A DNA stretch of 19,070 nucleotides from CAYRZL01 sp964428795 (GCA_964428795.1 CAYRZL010000054.1:1-19070), one strand, 5' to 3'. Counted from the first letter of the stretch, positions 7,166-14,709 are shown. The notes: generated by a model not told the origin, from the sequence alone. Translations and numbers: made by a program.

Positions 7166-7624
7166 TTATTTTACATCAATCCAGATACCGGTATCTTTCA
7201 TTTCAGAATTCGGAATACTTCGATAGAAACTTTGTGCTTCTTCATTTGAAGCAGTCAAAGCAATCAATGTATCGATTCCTCTTGTCTTTAATTCACTTAA
7301 TAATGTAGACAGCATCATCTGTGAAACCCCATTGTGCCTATAACTTTTGATTACACAGATCCAGTCAAGATACGCCTTTTTTGATCCATCAAAATGGCTG
7401 ACAATGACAGAAGCATCAATCCGTCCAACCACTTTCCCTCCAACATATGCAAGAAAGGAGACCGCGTGTTGAAACTCTGCACTCTCAAAGCTGTCCTTCA
7501 CATTTTTTATATATGCTTCATCAATTTCCCATCCCCAGAATTTTTCTTCTTCCCGGAGCCGGCCTTCAAAATCCAGCACATCATCTATTTTATCCTTTGT
7601 ATATTTACTGATAACTATATCCAT
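7166..7624 (-). CDS. GNAT family N-acetyltransferase
   Basis: The 152-residue GNAT has KYTKDKIDDVLDFE at 7-20, SFLAYVGGKVVGRIDASV at 56-73, acetyl-CoA loop YRHNGVSQMMLSTLL at 95-109 (the first loop glycine is Asn-Gly here, a weak version of QxxGxG/A) and N.EAQSFYRS for motif B, where the usual LGF is replaced by SIPNS. The C-terminus is short for the family. The start has GGGAGGAG eight bases upstream. The weakened cofactor loop and missing LGF suggest either a divergent subfamily or relaxed selection. Its first 20 codons and leader have a counterpart at the start of the GNAT gene at 5832-6335. Confidence 0.75.
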   Translation of the reverse strand: MDIVISKYTKDKIDDVLDFEGRLREEEKFWGWEIDEAYIKNVKDSFESAEFQHAVSFLAYVGGKVVGRIDASVIVSHFDGSKKAYLDWICVIKSYRHNGVSQMMLSTLLSELKTRGIDTLIALTASNEEAQSFYRSIPNSEMKDTGIWIDVK

Positions 7625-7652
7625 TTAACTGCTCCTCCCACTGATTTTTGCT

Positions 7653-7859
7653 TTATAACTTCTTTTCACCATAGATTTTTTTACACTCTAAAAAATGATC
7701 CGCTTCTTCATCAACACTTTTAATCCATGACATATCTGCCCGTTACTTTCCTTTTCTTGCATTAACCCCCTCAAGGCGTACGTCAACCGGATAGTCCAAA
7801 AAAATTTCGTTTATATGCGCTTCCTCTAATTTAACAAATTCCAGTCCCACATCTATCTT
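7653..7859 (-). pseudogene. Middle fragment of an adenylate-kinase-like 'topology modulation' P-loop protein
   Basis: One reading frame, interrupted only by a TAA at 7743-7745, encodes EIFLDYPVDVRLEGVNARKGK, then after the stop RADMSWIKSVDEEADHF. This matches the central part of the topology modulation (FlaR/adenylate-kinase-like) family, which reads IFLDYPxxVCLEGxxARxGKxRxDMPWxxxxEDEEF. The stop replaces the residue between GK and R. The P-loop N-terminus and the C-terminal ELLEKY part are absent here; they are found at 8531-8726, beyond the TPR gene. The start of the fragment (7800-7859) no longer matches the family. It will not give a functional protein. Confidence 0.6.
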
Positions 7860-7916
7860 TCAGCTCGACCAATTCAACAACAAGTATTGTCTTGGCGCGG
7901 AATTCGGCATTGTCAT

Positions 7917-8537
7917 TTACATCATCTCTTTCACTTCATTAACCGCCATTTCATCTCCCGTCCGACTAAAGACTTCTACTGCTTTCTGAAAATATTTTAT
8001 GGCACTCTCCTTATTCCCATATGCATTCATAATCTCCCCCATGCCGCGGCAAGCACAACCTACACACATGTCATCACCACATTTTTCTGCATGTTCTAAT
8101 GACAACAACATTTTCTTTTCTGCCAGAGCCAGATTACCCATTTTCATGTTTACATACCCCTGCTCATACAGATTTACCGAGAACCGCATATCATCATCTG
8201 GAAATGATACAGATAAAATTTCTGCCTCCCATTGAAACAACCTCATAGCTTCGCTGTAATTTTCCGCCATACGTTCAACCATTCCCGCCTGATGAACTGC
8301 CATATGCTTCTCGTCATCATTCATTGAAGCTTCCATTAGAAGTTCACCATAAATTCGTGCGTCATCATATTTCCCCTGAAAACTTTCCACATAAATAAGT
8401 CCCATCAAAACAGTCATGTATTCATTGTGCTCTGACTCGTTTATCTGATTCTGACACTCCTTGTATAATGTTTCTGCATCAACCAATTCTCCTGAATCGA
8501 ATAATTTCCATGCCTTTTCCAACTTTTCTTTTACCAA
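7917..8537 (-). CDS. TPR-repeat protein
   Basis: The 206-residue, acidic, all-helical cytoplasmic protein has tetratricopeptide repeats throughout: KLEKAWKLFDSGELVDAETLYKEC (5-28), a Y.DARIYGELL repeat, NYSEAMRLFQWEAEIL, NMKMGNLALAEKKMLLSLEHA and AYGNKESAIKYFQKAVEVF near the end. TPRs bind other proteins; no enzymatic domain is present and the partner is unknown. The start is TTG (8537) with AAGGAG eight bases upstream; no better ATG exists. The start overlaps by seven bases the stop of a short frame that is the C-terminal remnant of a P-loop gene, so expression may depend on translation of that remnant. The cysteine and methionine content is rather high. Confidence 0.72.
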   Translation of the reverse strand: MVKEKLEKAWKLFDSGELVDAETLYKECQNQINESEHNEYMTVLMGLIYVESFQGKYDDARIYGELLMEASMNDDEKHMAVHQAGMVERMAENYSEAMRLFQWEAEILSVSFPDDDMRFSVNLYEQGYVNMKMGNLALAEKKMLLSLEHAEKCGDDMCVGCACRGMGEIMNAYGNKESAIKYFQKAVEVFSRTGDEMAVNEVKEMM

Positions 8538-8726
8538 ATCAATATCTCCTTTTTTTGTTCCTCCAAAAAGAAATCTGCTTCTTCTCTATTATGAAACGTA
8601 ATAATATTTTTATCTGAATATTTTTCTAATAGCTCCAGTATCATGCAGCCTTTCCTGAAAAACAGATTTCGGTACAACCGTCCTGTCAGCATTCCAATAC
8701 AGTAAATCCAAATGATACAGCGGCAC
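8531..8726 (-). pseudogene. N- and C-terminal fragments of the topology modulation P-loop gene, internally deleted
   Basis: Directly after the stop of the XRE regulator, one frame reads VPLYHLDLLYWNADRTVV and on to PKSVFQERL (about 8726-8646), which is the segment following the P-loop in topology modulation/adenylate-kinase-like proteins. In another frame a 37-codon stretch (8531-8644) reads MILELLEKYSDKNIITF and REEADFF, the C-terminus of the same family. The roughly 90 residues normally between them are gone, as is the P-loop N-terminus. The 37-codon piece keeps a ribosome site (AGGAAAGG) and ends overlapping the TPR gene start, so it may still be translated as a leader for that gene. Confidence 0.6.
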
Positions 8727-9052
8727 TATATTTCTTTCTCCCTTCTCGGTGCACGAGTCCCGACTGCAAGATCAGGCTCCTGAAGCTTTCTTCCCGGTTC
8801 ATCATCCCTTGCAAGCAGAAGAAGATCCTGATCCATGCCGCCAAGCGCCTGCAGCACAGATGCATATATCCCCATTGCCACGGAAGGAGCTCCTTTTTCA
8901 ACAGAGCCCAGAGTAACCCGGCTGATCCCGGCTCTCTTGGCAACTGCCTCCGCGGATAATTTTCGCCGGAGTCTTTCTAATTTAATTTGCGCTCCCATCT
9001 GCGCCAATATTTTTTGTGTCTGTGGTAAAATTACCACTGCTTTCTTTCCCAT
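8726..9052 (-). CDS. XRE family helix-turn-helix regulator, HipB-like
   Basis: The 108-residue DNA-binding protein has an HTH_XRE domain at about residues 18-72 (IKLERLRRKLSAEAVAKRAGISRVTLGSVEKGAPSVAMGIYASVL) and a charged tail LLLLARDDEPGRKL...RAPRR. This tail form belongs to the regulators normally encoded just upstream of a HipA kinase, where they act as antitoxin and repressor. Here the next sequence is debris, so the partner is missing. I start at ATG 9052 (AGGGTGAT upstream) rather than GTG 9061. It lies 31 bp downstream of AbiEii on the same strand and is probably co-transcribed. It might have been recruited as an extra regulator of the AbiE operon, or be an orphan antitoxin. Confidence 0.75.
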   Translation of the reverse strand: MGKKAVVILPQTQKILAQMGAQIKLERLRRKLSAEAVAKRAGISRVTLGSVEKGAPSVAMGIYASVLQALGGMDQDLLLLARDDEPGRKLQEPDLAVGTRAPRREKEI

Positions 9053-9083
9053 ACTTATCACCCTATAACTCTCTCATCACTTA

Positions 9084-10052
9084 CTATATTTCTTCCGTTC
9101 TTTTATCCCTACACTTCCATAATGCCATTGGATGATTTGATATGTTTTTCAACTCCTTACTTTCTCCAAATACCAACTCTGGACAATAGTTTCCTCCCTC
9201 AAAAAAACGCCAAAACATTTTCTCATCCTTTGTCGGAATCATTATTGAGGACAGATAATCCTTCACCTCTTTTTGCACCACTTCCAACGCAAACGTTTCT
9301 CCCTTACGTAATACCGGATTTAAATCTCTTTTTATCTGTTTTAAAGAAACCTTTTCGATATGATCCAATTCAAATTTTGCAGGTGGCTTTTCTGTACCTA
9401 TTGCACTGTAAAACACAGCGCATTTGCGAAGTATTTTTTCTTCTTCCTCATCAAAAAGTCTATATTTGACCATATTATACATATCATACAAATCTCTTGG
9501 CGCTGTTCTTGTCAGCAGCGCTACTGTCTTTGATGCAAATATCTCAAGTGGTGCAACAGAAAGCACCGTAAGTTTATCATGATTCCATGGCAATTTAACT
9601 TCCCTTCTCAATACCGGAAGCACATGACAGCGAAGCATATAGTTAATCTCTATTTTCAGATTATCTTTGACACCACCGGAATTCATATACTCATATACAA
9701 ATGAATCTAACGCATGGTATGACTTGGACTTTTGGCTCAAAATATATCCATTTGCCATCATATATTTACTGATTCTATCTGTAATAACCGTTCTGTCTGC
9801 AAGCATTTCTTCTCTATCAATGCTTTTACAATAATCTAAATCTATATCCACAGATAGTCTTGGCAAATCAAAGATGGTAAGATTTATAGCTGTGCCGCCC
9901 TTTAAAGCAACACTTTTTGACAGCAGCCCGTCTTTTTCCATAAACTTCAGTATATCTGCCAAACGCCATACTTTTTCGAGCGTATCTCTTACAAATCCTA
10001 TTTCTCTTGCTATTCTACCCAGTGTCATTCTATCCACGTGCATCATAGGCAT
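9084..10052 (-). CDS. abiEii: AbiEii/AbiGii family nucleotidyltransferase toxin
   Basis: The 322-residue protein is the toxin half of the AbiE abortive infection / type IV toxin-antitoxin pair. It carries the DUF1814 nucleotidyltransferase motifs: SVALKGGTAINL at about 47-58 (GGT/S box) and LSVDIDLDY at 66-74 (paired aspartates that hold the metal), followed by a K...RC..VLRREVK segment and FASKTVALLTRTAPRDLYDMYNM, the expected motif III/IV region (K, T..R..DLYD). Related enzymes such as MenT transfer nucleotides to tRNA; phage infection is thought to unleash the toxin. The start overlaps the AbiEi stop by 23 bases, with AAAGGA upstream, so synthesis is coupled to that of the antitoxin. Length is normal and no key residue is missing. 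Confidence 0.88.
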   Translation of the reverse strand: MPMMHVDRMTLGRIAREIGFVRDTLEKVWRLADILKFMEKDGLLSKSVALKGGTAINLTIFDLPRLSVDIDLDYCKSIDREEMLADRTVITDRISKYMMANGYILSQKSKSYHALDSFVYEYMNSGGVKDNLKIEINYMLRCHVLPVLRREVKLPWNHDKLTVLSVAPLEIFASKTVALLTRTAPRDLYDMYNMVKYRLFDEEEEKILRKCAVFYSAIGTEKPPAKFELDHIEKVSLKQIKRDLNPVLRKGETFALEVVQKEVKDYLSSIMIPTKDEKMFWRFFEGGNYCPELVFGESKELKNISNHPMALWKCRDKRTEEI

Positions 10053-10794
10053 CCATTCCTTTATCTATCAGTTTTTTTAATGTTGGCGGTGTATACAACT
10101 TCCACTTAGTATTAAAAATATTCTCCCGTGCTTCCTTCATCAGATATCGTTTTGCTCCTGAACAATTCTTCTGGCATTCTTCAAAAAAACTGTCTGAAAA
10201 GCCAAATTCATTTTTTAATTCTTCAAAAATATAACCACATTTTTGATATAAAAAACCGTTCTCATTCTTCTTCAAACACCTTAGAATCTTGTCTTCCTTT
10301 AATCCAGGTACAAGCACAAGACAACGGATTACCTCTTCCAAGCCTGCTATTTTTTCACAGTCCCGAATACTGTCTACCACTGTCTGTTCTAACGAAGTAA
10401 CCCTCATATTTCCTTCCTGTATCATTACTATATCTGGCTTTTTTTCTACCCGATGATAAACCACTCCATCATATTCAAAATCTGTAAAACGACTGTCTGT
10501 CGCTACATAGCATTCATAAAATACCTGACTTCCATATCCAAAGAACTCAAAAGCACTATGATGTGATATACATGCATCCGGGAAAAGATTTGCACCGATC
10601 TGATATCTTGAAAGTATGGGCTGTTTTGTTTCCATGCTGATAACCACATAGAAATCTCGTTTCACTCTTTCGATATATCCTTTTTTCTGATATTCATATA
10701 TGACTGATTTCGCTGCCGCTTGTGTTCCCACAAGTTCTATCAGTTTTTCCCGGCTAAAGCATCCAATTTCAAGTAATTTTTCATAATGTTTCAT
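10030..10794 (-). CDS. abiEi: AbiEi family antitoxin / transcriptional repressor
   Basis: The 254-residue protein has an N-terminal winged helix (about 1-55: FSREKLIELVGTQAAAKSVIYEYQKKGYIERVKRDFYVV) and the typical AbiEi body SRYQIGANLFPDACISHHSAFEFFGYG, FTDFEYDGVVYHRVEK, MRVTSLEQTVVDSIR. AbiEi proteins neutralise the AbiEii toxin indirectly and repress their own promoter by binding inverted repeats. Position agrees: it is the first gene of the operon, directly after a perfect 12-bp inverted repeat at 10821-10856. The ATG has GGTGG six bases upstream. This one is somewhat longer than the shortest family members. Confidence 0.87.
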   Translation of the reverse strand: MKHYEKLLEIGCFSREKLIELVGTQAAAKSVIYEYQKKGYIERVKRDFYVVISMETKQPILSRYQIGANLFPDACISHHSAFEFFGYGSQVFYECYVATDSRFTDFEYDGVVYHRVEKKPDIVMIQEGNMRVTSLEQTVVDSIRDCEKIAGLEEVIRCLVLVPGLKEDKILRCLKKNENGFLYQKCGYIFEELKNEFGFSDSFFEECQKNCSGAKRYLMKEARENIFNTKWKLYTPPTLKKLIDKGMDAYDARG

Positions 10795-10820
10795 ACCATT
10801 CCACCACTCGTTTTAATTTT

Positions 10821-10856
10821 TGCACAATATGACTATTTTTCAAATCATATTGTGCA
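10821..10856. promoter_or_regulatory. Perfect 12-bp inverted repeat upstream of abiEi, probable operator
   Basis: TGCACAATATGA at 10821-10832 and its exact complement TCATATTGTGCA at 10845-10856 are separated by 12 bases. A further near-identical half-site, TCATATTATGC, is at 10907-10917. The repeat ends 27 bp upstream of the AbiEi start. AbiEi of Streptococcus agalactiae represses its promoter by binding two inverted repeats cooperatively, so this is the natural candidate operator. No clean -35/-10 pair could be fixed; a TATGAT inside the left-hand repeat arm (minus strand reading) may be the -10. Confidence 0.7.
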
Positions 10857-10959
10857 TTTTTCAAAATATTTGTTTTAACTTTAACACAAAAAACCTTAAA
10901 ATCCAATCATATTATGCTTTTTTTAAAATGTATCATTTTTTATCATCACTATTTCCCCC

Positions 10960-12747
10960 TTACAGCGCTGCAAACTGCGCCATATACAGGTCATAATAAG
11001 CTCCCTTTTTCTCCAGTAGCTCTTTCGGAGTGCCCTGCTCTGCGATACCTCCATGATTGATCACAAAGATACGATCCGCATTCTGAATCGTAGACAACCG
11101 GTGGGCGATAACAAAGCTGGTTCTGCCTGCCAGCAGCGCCTCGATGCCCTGCTGCACAAGTATCTCCGTATGGGTATCAATGCTGGAAGTCGCCTCATCC
11201 AGTATCAAAATCTTCGGCATGGAGATCATCGTCCGGGCAAAGGCAATGAGCTGTCGTTGTCCGATGGACAGACCCGCCCCCCGTTCTTTTAGCTCCGTAT
11301 CATACCCCTTTTCCATCTTCATAATGAAGTCATGGGCATTTACCGCTTTCGCCGCTGCGATCATCTCCTCCTCGGTTGCGTCCATTTTTCCATAGAGAAT
11401 ATTATCCCGTATGGTTCCATGGAAAATAAAATTATCCTGAGTCATGACGCCCATCTGTGCTCTGAGACTCTCGATACTTACTTTTGTCAGATCATGTCCG
11501 TCGATGAGAATTTTTCCTTCCTCAATGTCATAAAACCGGCTGATCAGATTTACAATGGTCGTCTTTCCCGCTCCTGTCGGGCCAACCAGAGCGATGGTCT
11601 CACCCGGCTGAATGGTAAAATTCACATCCTCAAGTACCTTTGTTTCCGCCGGGGTGTCCTTGTCGTATGTAAAAGATACATGGGAAAATTCTACTTTTCC
11701 CTCAATGTCGGGCAATTCATCCACATTTTCATCGTCACATATATCCGGCTCTGTATCCAGTATATCGAAAATACGCTCTGCCGCCGAAATATTTGTCACA
11801 ACCTGATTATAAAAATTGCTCAGATTCATGATCGGGTTCCAAAACATATTGATATATGTTCCAAAAGCCACCAAAAGTCCTACCGATACCTGCGGTGCTC
11901 CGATGAATTTTACGCCCACCAGATAGAGCATCATAGCTCCCAATCCCCAGCAAAAATCAATGGTCGGTCCAAACAAGTCAGATCTGGCACAAGCTTGTGA
12001 GAAGGTCCGTGCATGTGCATCTGACAGCTCCTCAAAAGCTTCCTGCGTCTCTTTCTCTGCACAAAAGCTCTGCACCACATTCATCCCCGCAATATCCTCA
12101 TGGACAAACGCATTCAGATTGGAAGATTTTTTCCGAAATATCTGCCAACGCTTATGAGCACTTGTCTGAATAACAAATATCGCGATGATCATAAACGGTA
12201 TCGTACAAAGAGACGCCAGCGTCAGCTTCCAGTCTTTGATCGCCATGATCACTACCACGCCTGCTACCGTGATAAAATCCGGAATCAATGTGGTAACCGC
12301 ATTGGTAAGCACCTCCTTCAGAGAATTTACGTCACCGATAATACGTGCCAGTATTTTTCCCGTAGGTCTGCTGTCAAAAAAGGAAAATGACAGCTTTTGA
12401 ATATGCTCGTATAGCTCTTGTCTGATCTGCAGCAAAATATTATTGGAAATATAGGACATTGCATAGGTGCGCACTTTTACCATGATCAGGTAGACCACGT
12501 TAAGGATAGCTGCTGCAATCCCAAGCTGTAAAAGTCCCGGTATATTGCTCTTTGCAATATAATTATCGATGGCATCCTCAATGATAAGAGGATTGACCAG
12601 CTTGATCGCAATGGTAATGACCATACAGATCAACACGCCAATAACGCCCCATTTATAGCGGAGCATATAAGAAAACAGCCTCTTGATGATTTTTCGTTTG
12701 TCTGTATTCTGCATTTGTTCATCTTCGCGAAATGAGTTTACTGCCAT
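10960..12747 (-). CDS. ABC exporter half-transporter (permease-ATPase), catalytic-Glu subunit of a heterodimer
   Basis: The 595-residue type IV ABC exporter has a six-helix membrane domain (about 30-325, with coupling segments such as FSFFDSRPTGKILARIIGDV at 121-140) and then a nucleotide-binding domain: Walker A GPTGAGKTT 389-397, Q-loop Q437, signature LSIGQ 493-497, Walker B ILILDE 513-518 with the catalytic Glu518, and H549. The signature is off-consensus (LSGGQ expected). Paired with the upstream subunit, whose Walker B is degenerate, it forms the one-good-site architecture of BmrCD, LmrCD and TM287/288 multidrug exporters; this is the BmrD/TM288-like half. The ATG has a near-perfect AAGGAGGTG and overlaps the upstream gene by 10 bases, so the two are translationally coupled. 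Confidence 0.92.
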   Translation of the reverse strand: MAVNSFREDEQMQNTDKRKIIKRLFSYMLRYKWGVIGVLICMVITIAIKLVNPLIIEDAIDNYIAKSNIPGLLQLGIAAAILNVVYLIMVKVRTYAMSYISNNILLQIRQELYEHIQKLSFSFFDSRPTGKILARIIGDVNSLKEVLTNAVTTLIPDFITVAGVVVIMAIKDWKLTLASLCTIPFMIIAIFVIQTSAHKRWQIFRKKSSNLNAFVHEDIAGMNVVQSFCAEKETQEAFEELSDAHARTFSQACARSDLFGPTIDFCWGLGAMMLYLVGVKFIGAPQVSVGLLVAFGTYINMFWNPIMNLSNFYNQVVTNISAAERIFDILDTEPDICDDENVDELPDIEGKVEFSHVSFTYDKDTPAETKVLEDVNFTIQPGETIALVGPTGAGKTTIVNLISRFYDIEEGKILIDGHDLTKVSIESLRAQMGVMTQDNFIFHGTIRDNILYGKMDATEEEMIAAAKAVNAHDFIMKMEKGYDTELKERGAGLSIGQRQLIAFARTMISMPKILILDEATSSIDTHTEILVQQGIEALLAGRTSFVIAHRLSTIQNADRIFVINHGGIAEQGTPKELLEKKGAYYDLYMAQFAAL

Positions 12748-14465
12748 GCTGACACCTCCTTTCCATACTGTGCCACATAGGTATCATAATACAATCCATG
12801 TCTTGCCAAAAGTTCCTCATGCGTGCCCCTCTCAGCCACACGTCCCTCATCCAGATAAATAATTTCGTCTGCATGACGCACCGCGGAAATACGATGGGCA
12901 ATAATAATCTTTGTGATTCCCGTAAATTCGTTTAATGTCTTTTGAATCTGATGCTCCGTCTCCATATCCAGCGCAGAGGTAGAATCATCCAGCACTAAAA
13001 TCGGACATCGCTTTGCCAATGCTCTGGCAATACTGATACGCTGCTTTTGTCCGCCGGACAGACCTACACCACGCTCTCCTATGACCGTCTCATACTGTTC
13101 CTCCATATCCTCGATAAAGGCACTTGCCTGAGCATTTCGGGCTGCCTGCCTGATATCCTCGTGTCTCATCTGTCCTCTTTGACCCATCTCGATATTTTCC
13201 TTGATCGTATCAGAAAACAAAAACACATCCTGCATAACCACAGAAATATTTTTCCGGATCTGCGCCAGAGAGAGATTTCGTATATCTACGCCTTCCATCA
13301 AAACAGCCCCGTCATTTACATCATAAAAGCGCTCCAACAGATTGATGATGGACGACTTTCCGGAACCGGTAGCTCCCATGATACCAAGCGTTTTCCCCTC
13401 CTCCAGTGTAAAGCTCACATCCTTCAAAATCTCATTTTCATCAATGGCAAAGGATACGTGAGAAAACTCCACATTTCCTTTCACAGCCTCAAGCTCCACC
13501 GGATGCTCTGCCTCTTTTACAGAGCTGGTCTCCTCAAAAATCTTTCGAATCTTCTTTCTGGACGCCACTGCCGAGGAGAGACTGTTTGCCAGCCATCCGA
13601 GACATTCCATGGGCCAAGTACAGTTTCTGCTGTACTCCACGTAAGCAACCAGCGAACCGATATCCATTTCTCCTTTGACTACAAACACGCCGCCCAGAAC
13701 CGCAGTCATAATTGGCAAAAGTACACCCACAAAGGTAAAAAACGGATTATATCTGGTCATGATCTTAGCTTCTTTCATATTAAGATCATAATATTTTCTG
13801 TTATGTGATAAAAACTTCTGTATCTCAAATTTTTCTCTTGCAAATGCCTTTACGGTACGCACACCTGCCAGATTTTCTTCCGCAATCGTGGTAAGCTCTG
13901 CGTTTTCCTCACTAATTTCCTCATAAACGACATCCAGTTTTTTCTCTAAAAGGATAGCTATGATACCGCTGGCGATCATAAATGCCAAAGGTACAAACGT
14001 CAGCTTCCAGCTCAAATGAAACATACAATATAAAACACTGATGACATGTATAATAACCTCCACGATCAGCATGCCGATAAATCCCATAACCTGCCAGATA
14101 TGGTCGATATCATCCTTTACACGTGCCATCAGCTCTCCGGTATTTGTCCTTCCAAAAAAATCCATAGACAAGCCCTGAATATGTGTAAAAAGCTCCTTTC
14201 GCATCTCTGCGCCAATCTTTGCTCCCGTTTTATCCGCGGTATACTCCTTAAAATATCCGAACACACTTCGTCCGACGCCCACCAATACGATCGCGATCAG
14301 CAGTTGTGGCAGCAACGTCAAATCCTTTCCCACAAACACTTTATTCACGATATCTTTGGTAATCTGCGGATACAACATATCCAGCCCAATTGCAATCAGC
14401 ATACATATGATAATAAAGAGATACCGATACCAATGTTTCAATATGTATGAACTGATTTTTTTCAT
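12738..14465 (-). CDS. ABC exporter half-transporter (permease-ATPase), degenerate-site subunit
   Basis: This 575-residue partner of the gene at 10960-12747 has membrane domain helices from about 12-295, then Walker A GATGSGKSS 364-372, Q-loop Q412, canonical signature LSGGQ 469-473, Walker B ILVLDD 489-494 with Asp494 where the catalytic Glu should be, and H524. The consensus ATP site therefore uses this subunit's LSGGQ and the partner's Walker motifs, while the other site is degenerate, exactly as in BmrC/LmrC/TM287. Likely cargo is lipophilic drugs or antibiotics (family inference). The start has GGGAGGAG eight bases upstream. Expression probably passes through the leader attenuator at 14490-14780. 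Confidence 0.92.
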   Translation of the reverse strand: MKKISSYILKHWYRYLFIIICMLIAIGLDMLYPQITKDIVNKVFVGKDLTLLPQLLIAIVLVGVGRSVFGYFKEYTADKTGAKIGAEMRKELFTHIQGLSMDFFGRTNTGELMARVKDDIDHIWQVMGFIGMLIVEVIIHVISVLYCMFHLSWKLTFVPLAFMIASGIIAILLEKKLDVVYEEISEENAELTTIAEENLAGVRTVKAFAREKFEIQKFLSHNRKYYDLNMKEAKIMTRYNPFFTFVGVLLPIMTAVLGGVFVVKGEMDIGSLVAYVEYSRNCTWPMECLGWLANSLSSAVASRKKIRKIFEETSSVKEAEHPVELEAVKGNVEFSHVSFAIDENEILKDVSFTLEEGKTLGIMGATGSGKSSIINLLERFYDVNDGAVLMEGVDIRNLSLAQIRKNISVVMQDVFLFSDTIKENIEMGQRGQMRHEDIRQAARNAQASAFIEDMEEQYETVIGERGVGLSGGQKQRISIARALAKRCPILVLDDSTSALDMETEHQIQKTLNEFTGITKIIIAHRISAVRHADEIIYLDEGRVAERGTHEELLARHGLYYDTYVAQYGKEVSAWQ

Positions 14466-14518
14466 CTCTATCTCCTCCCTTTTTCTCCCCGGTGTTACTA
14501 TCTTTTCAGGACAAAAAA

Positions 14519-14563
14519 ACCATGGTGTCTGTTCAGCTTGCGCTGTCGCAAAACCACCATGGT
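14519..14563 (-). terminator. Rho-independent terminator / attenuator in the ABC operon leader
   Basis: Reading the minus strand, ACCATGGTG (14563-14555) pairs perfectly with CACCATGGT (14527-14519). Inside is a second small stem TTGCG/CGCAA, and directly after come seven T residues. It lies 54 bases before the first ABC gene and downstream of the promoter and leader peptide, so it must be read through for the exporter to be made. Confidence 0.75.
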
Positions 14564-14619
14564 CAAATCTTCCTATGCATATGCACCCTGCACATATTTT
14601 TCCCTACAAAAAAATGAGC

Positions 14620-14709
14620 CTATGCAGATAATAATAACACCGAGGTAATTTCATGATTTGTCTTCATTTGGTTTTCTTTTCTAAACAATGAATTTGTAAG
14701 TCTGATCAT
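14620..14709 (-). CDS. Putative 29-residue leader peptide of the ABC exporter operon
   Basis: The small frame starts with ATG at 14709, preceded by GCGAGG at eight bases, runs MIRLTNSLFRKENQ... to ...EITSVLLLSA and stops at TAG (14620-14622). It lies between a good promoter (14752-14780) and a terminator hairpin (14519-14563). Its 3' codons contribute both long-range complementary segments of the leader RNA, so ribosome position on this frame would decide the RNA fold. It is analogous in position to BmrB, the leader peptide of B. subtilis bmrBCD, without recognised sequence similarity. There is no independent evidence of translation. Confidence 0.55.
   Translation of the reverse strand: MIRLTNSLFRKENQMKTNHEITSVLLLSA

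Noticed and set aside
8686..8943. Minus-strand 85-codon frame overlapping the XRE regulator
   Set aside because: It is out of frame with the clear HTH domain, Trp- and Cys-rich without any motif, and without a ribosome site.
11332..12000. Long plus-strand open frame (222 codons) inside the ABC exporter gene
   Set aside because: It lies wholly opposite a gene with all ABC motifs, has no ribosome site and no recognisable protein features; it is an antisense shadow.
13047..13808. Plus-strand open frame of 253 codons opposite the first ABC subunit
   Set aside because: Antisense to Walker and membrane-domain coding sequence; the translation has shadow composition (many His, Ser, Cys, Arg) and no family resemblance.
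14596..14613. T-run (GGCTCATTTTTTTG on the minus strand) just after the leader peptide as a second terminator
   Set aside because: No GC-rich stem precedes it; it probably only makes up single-stranded leader.
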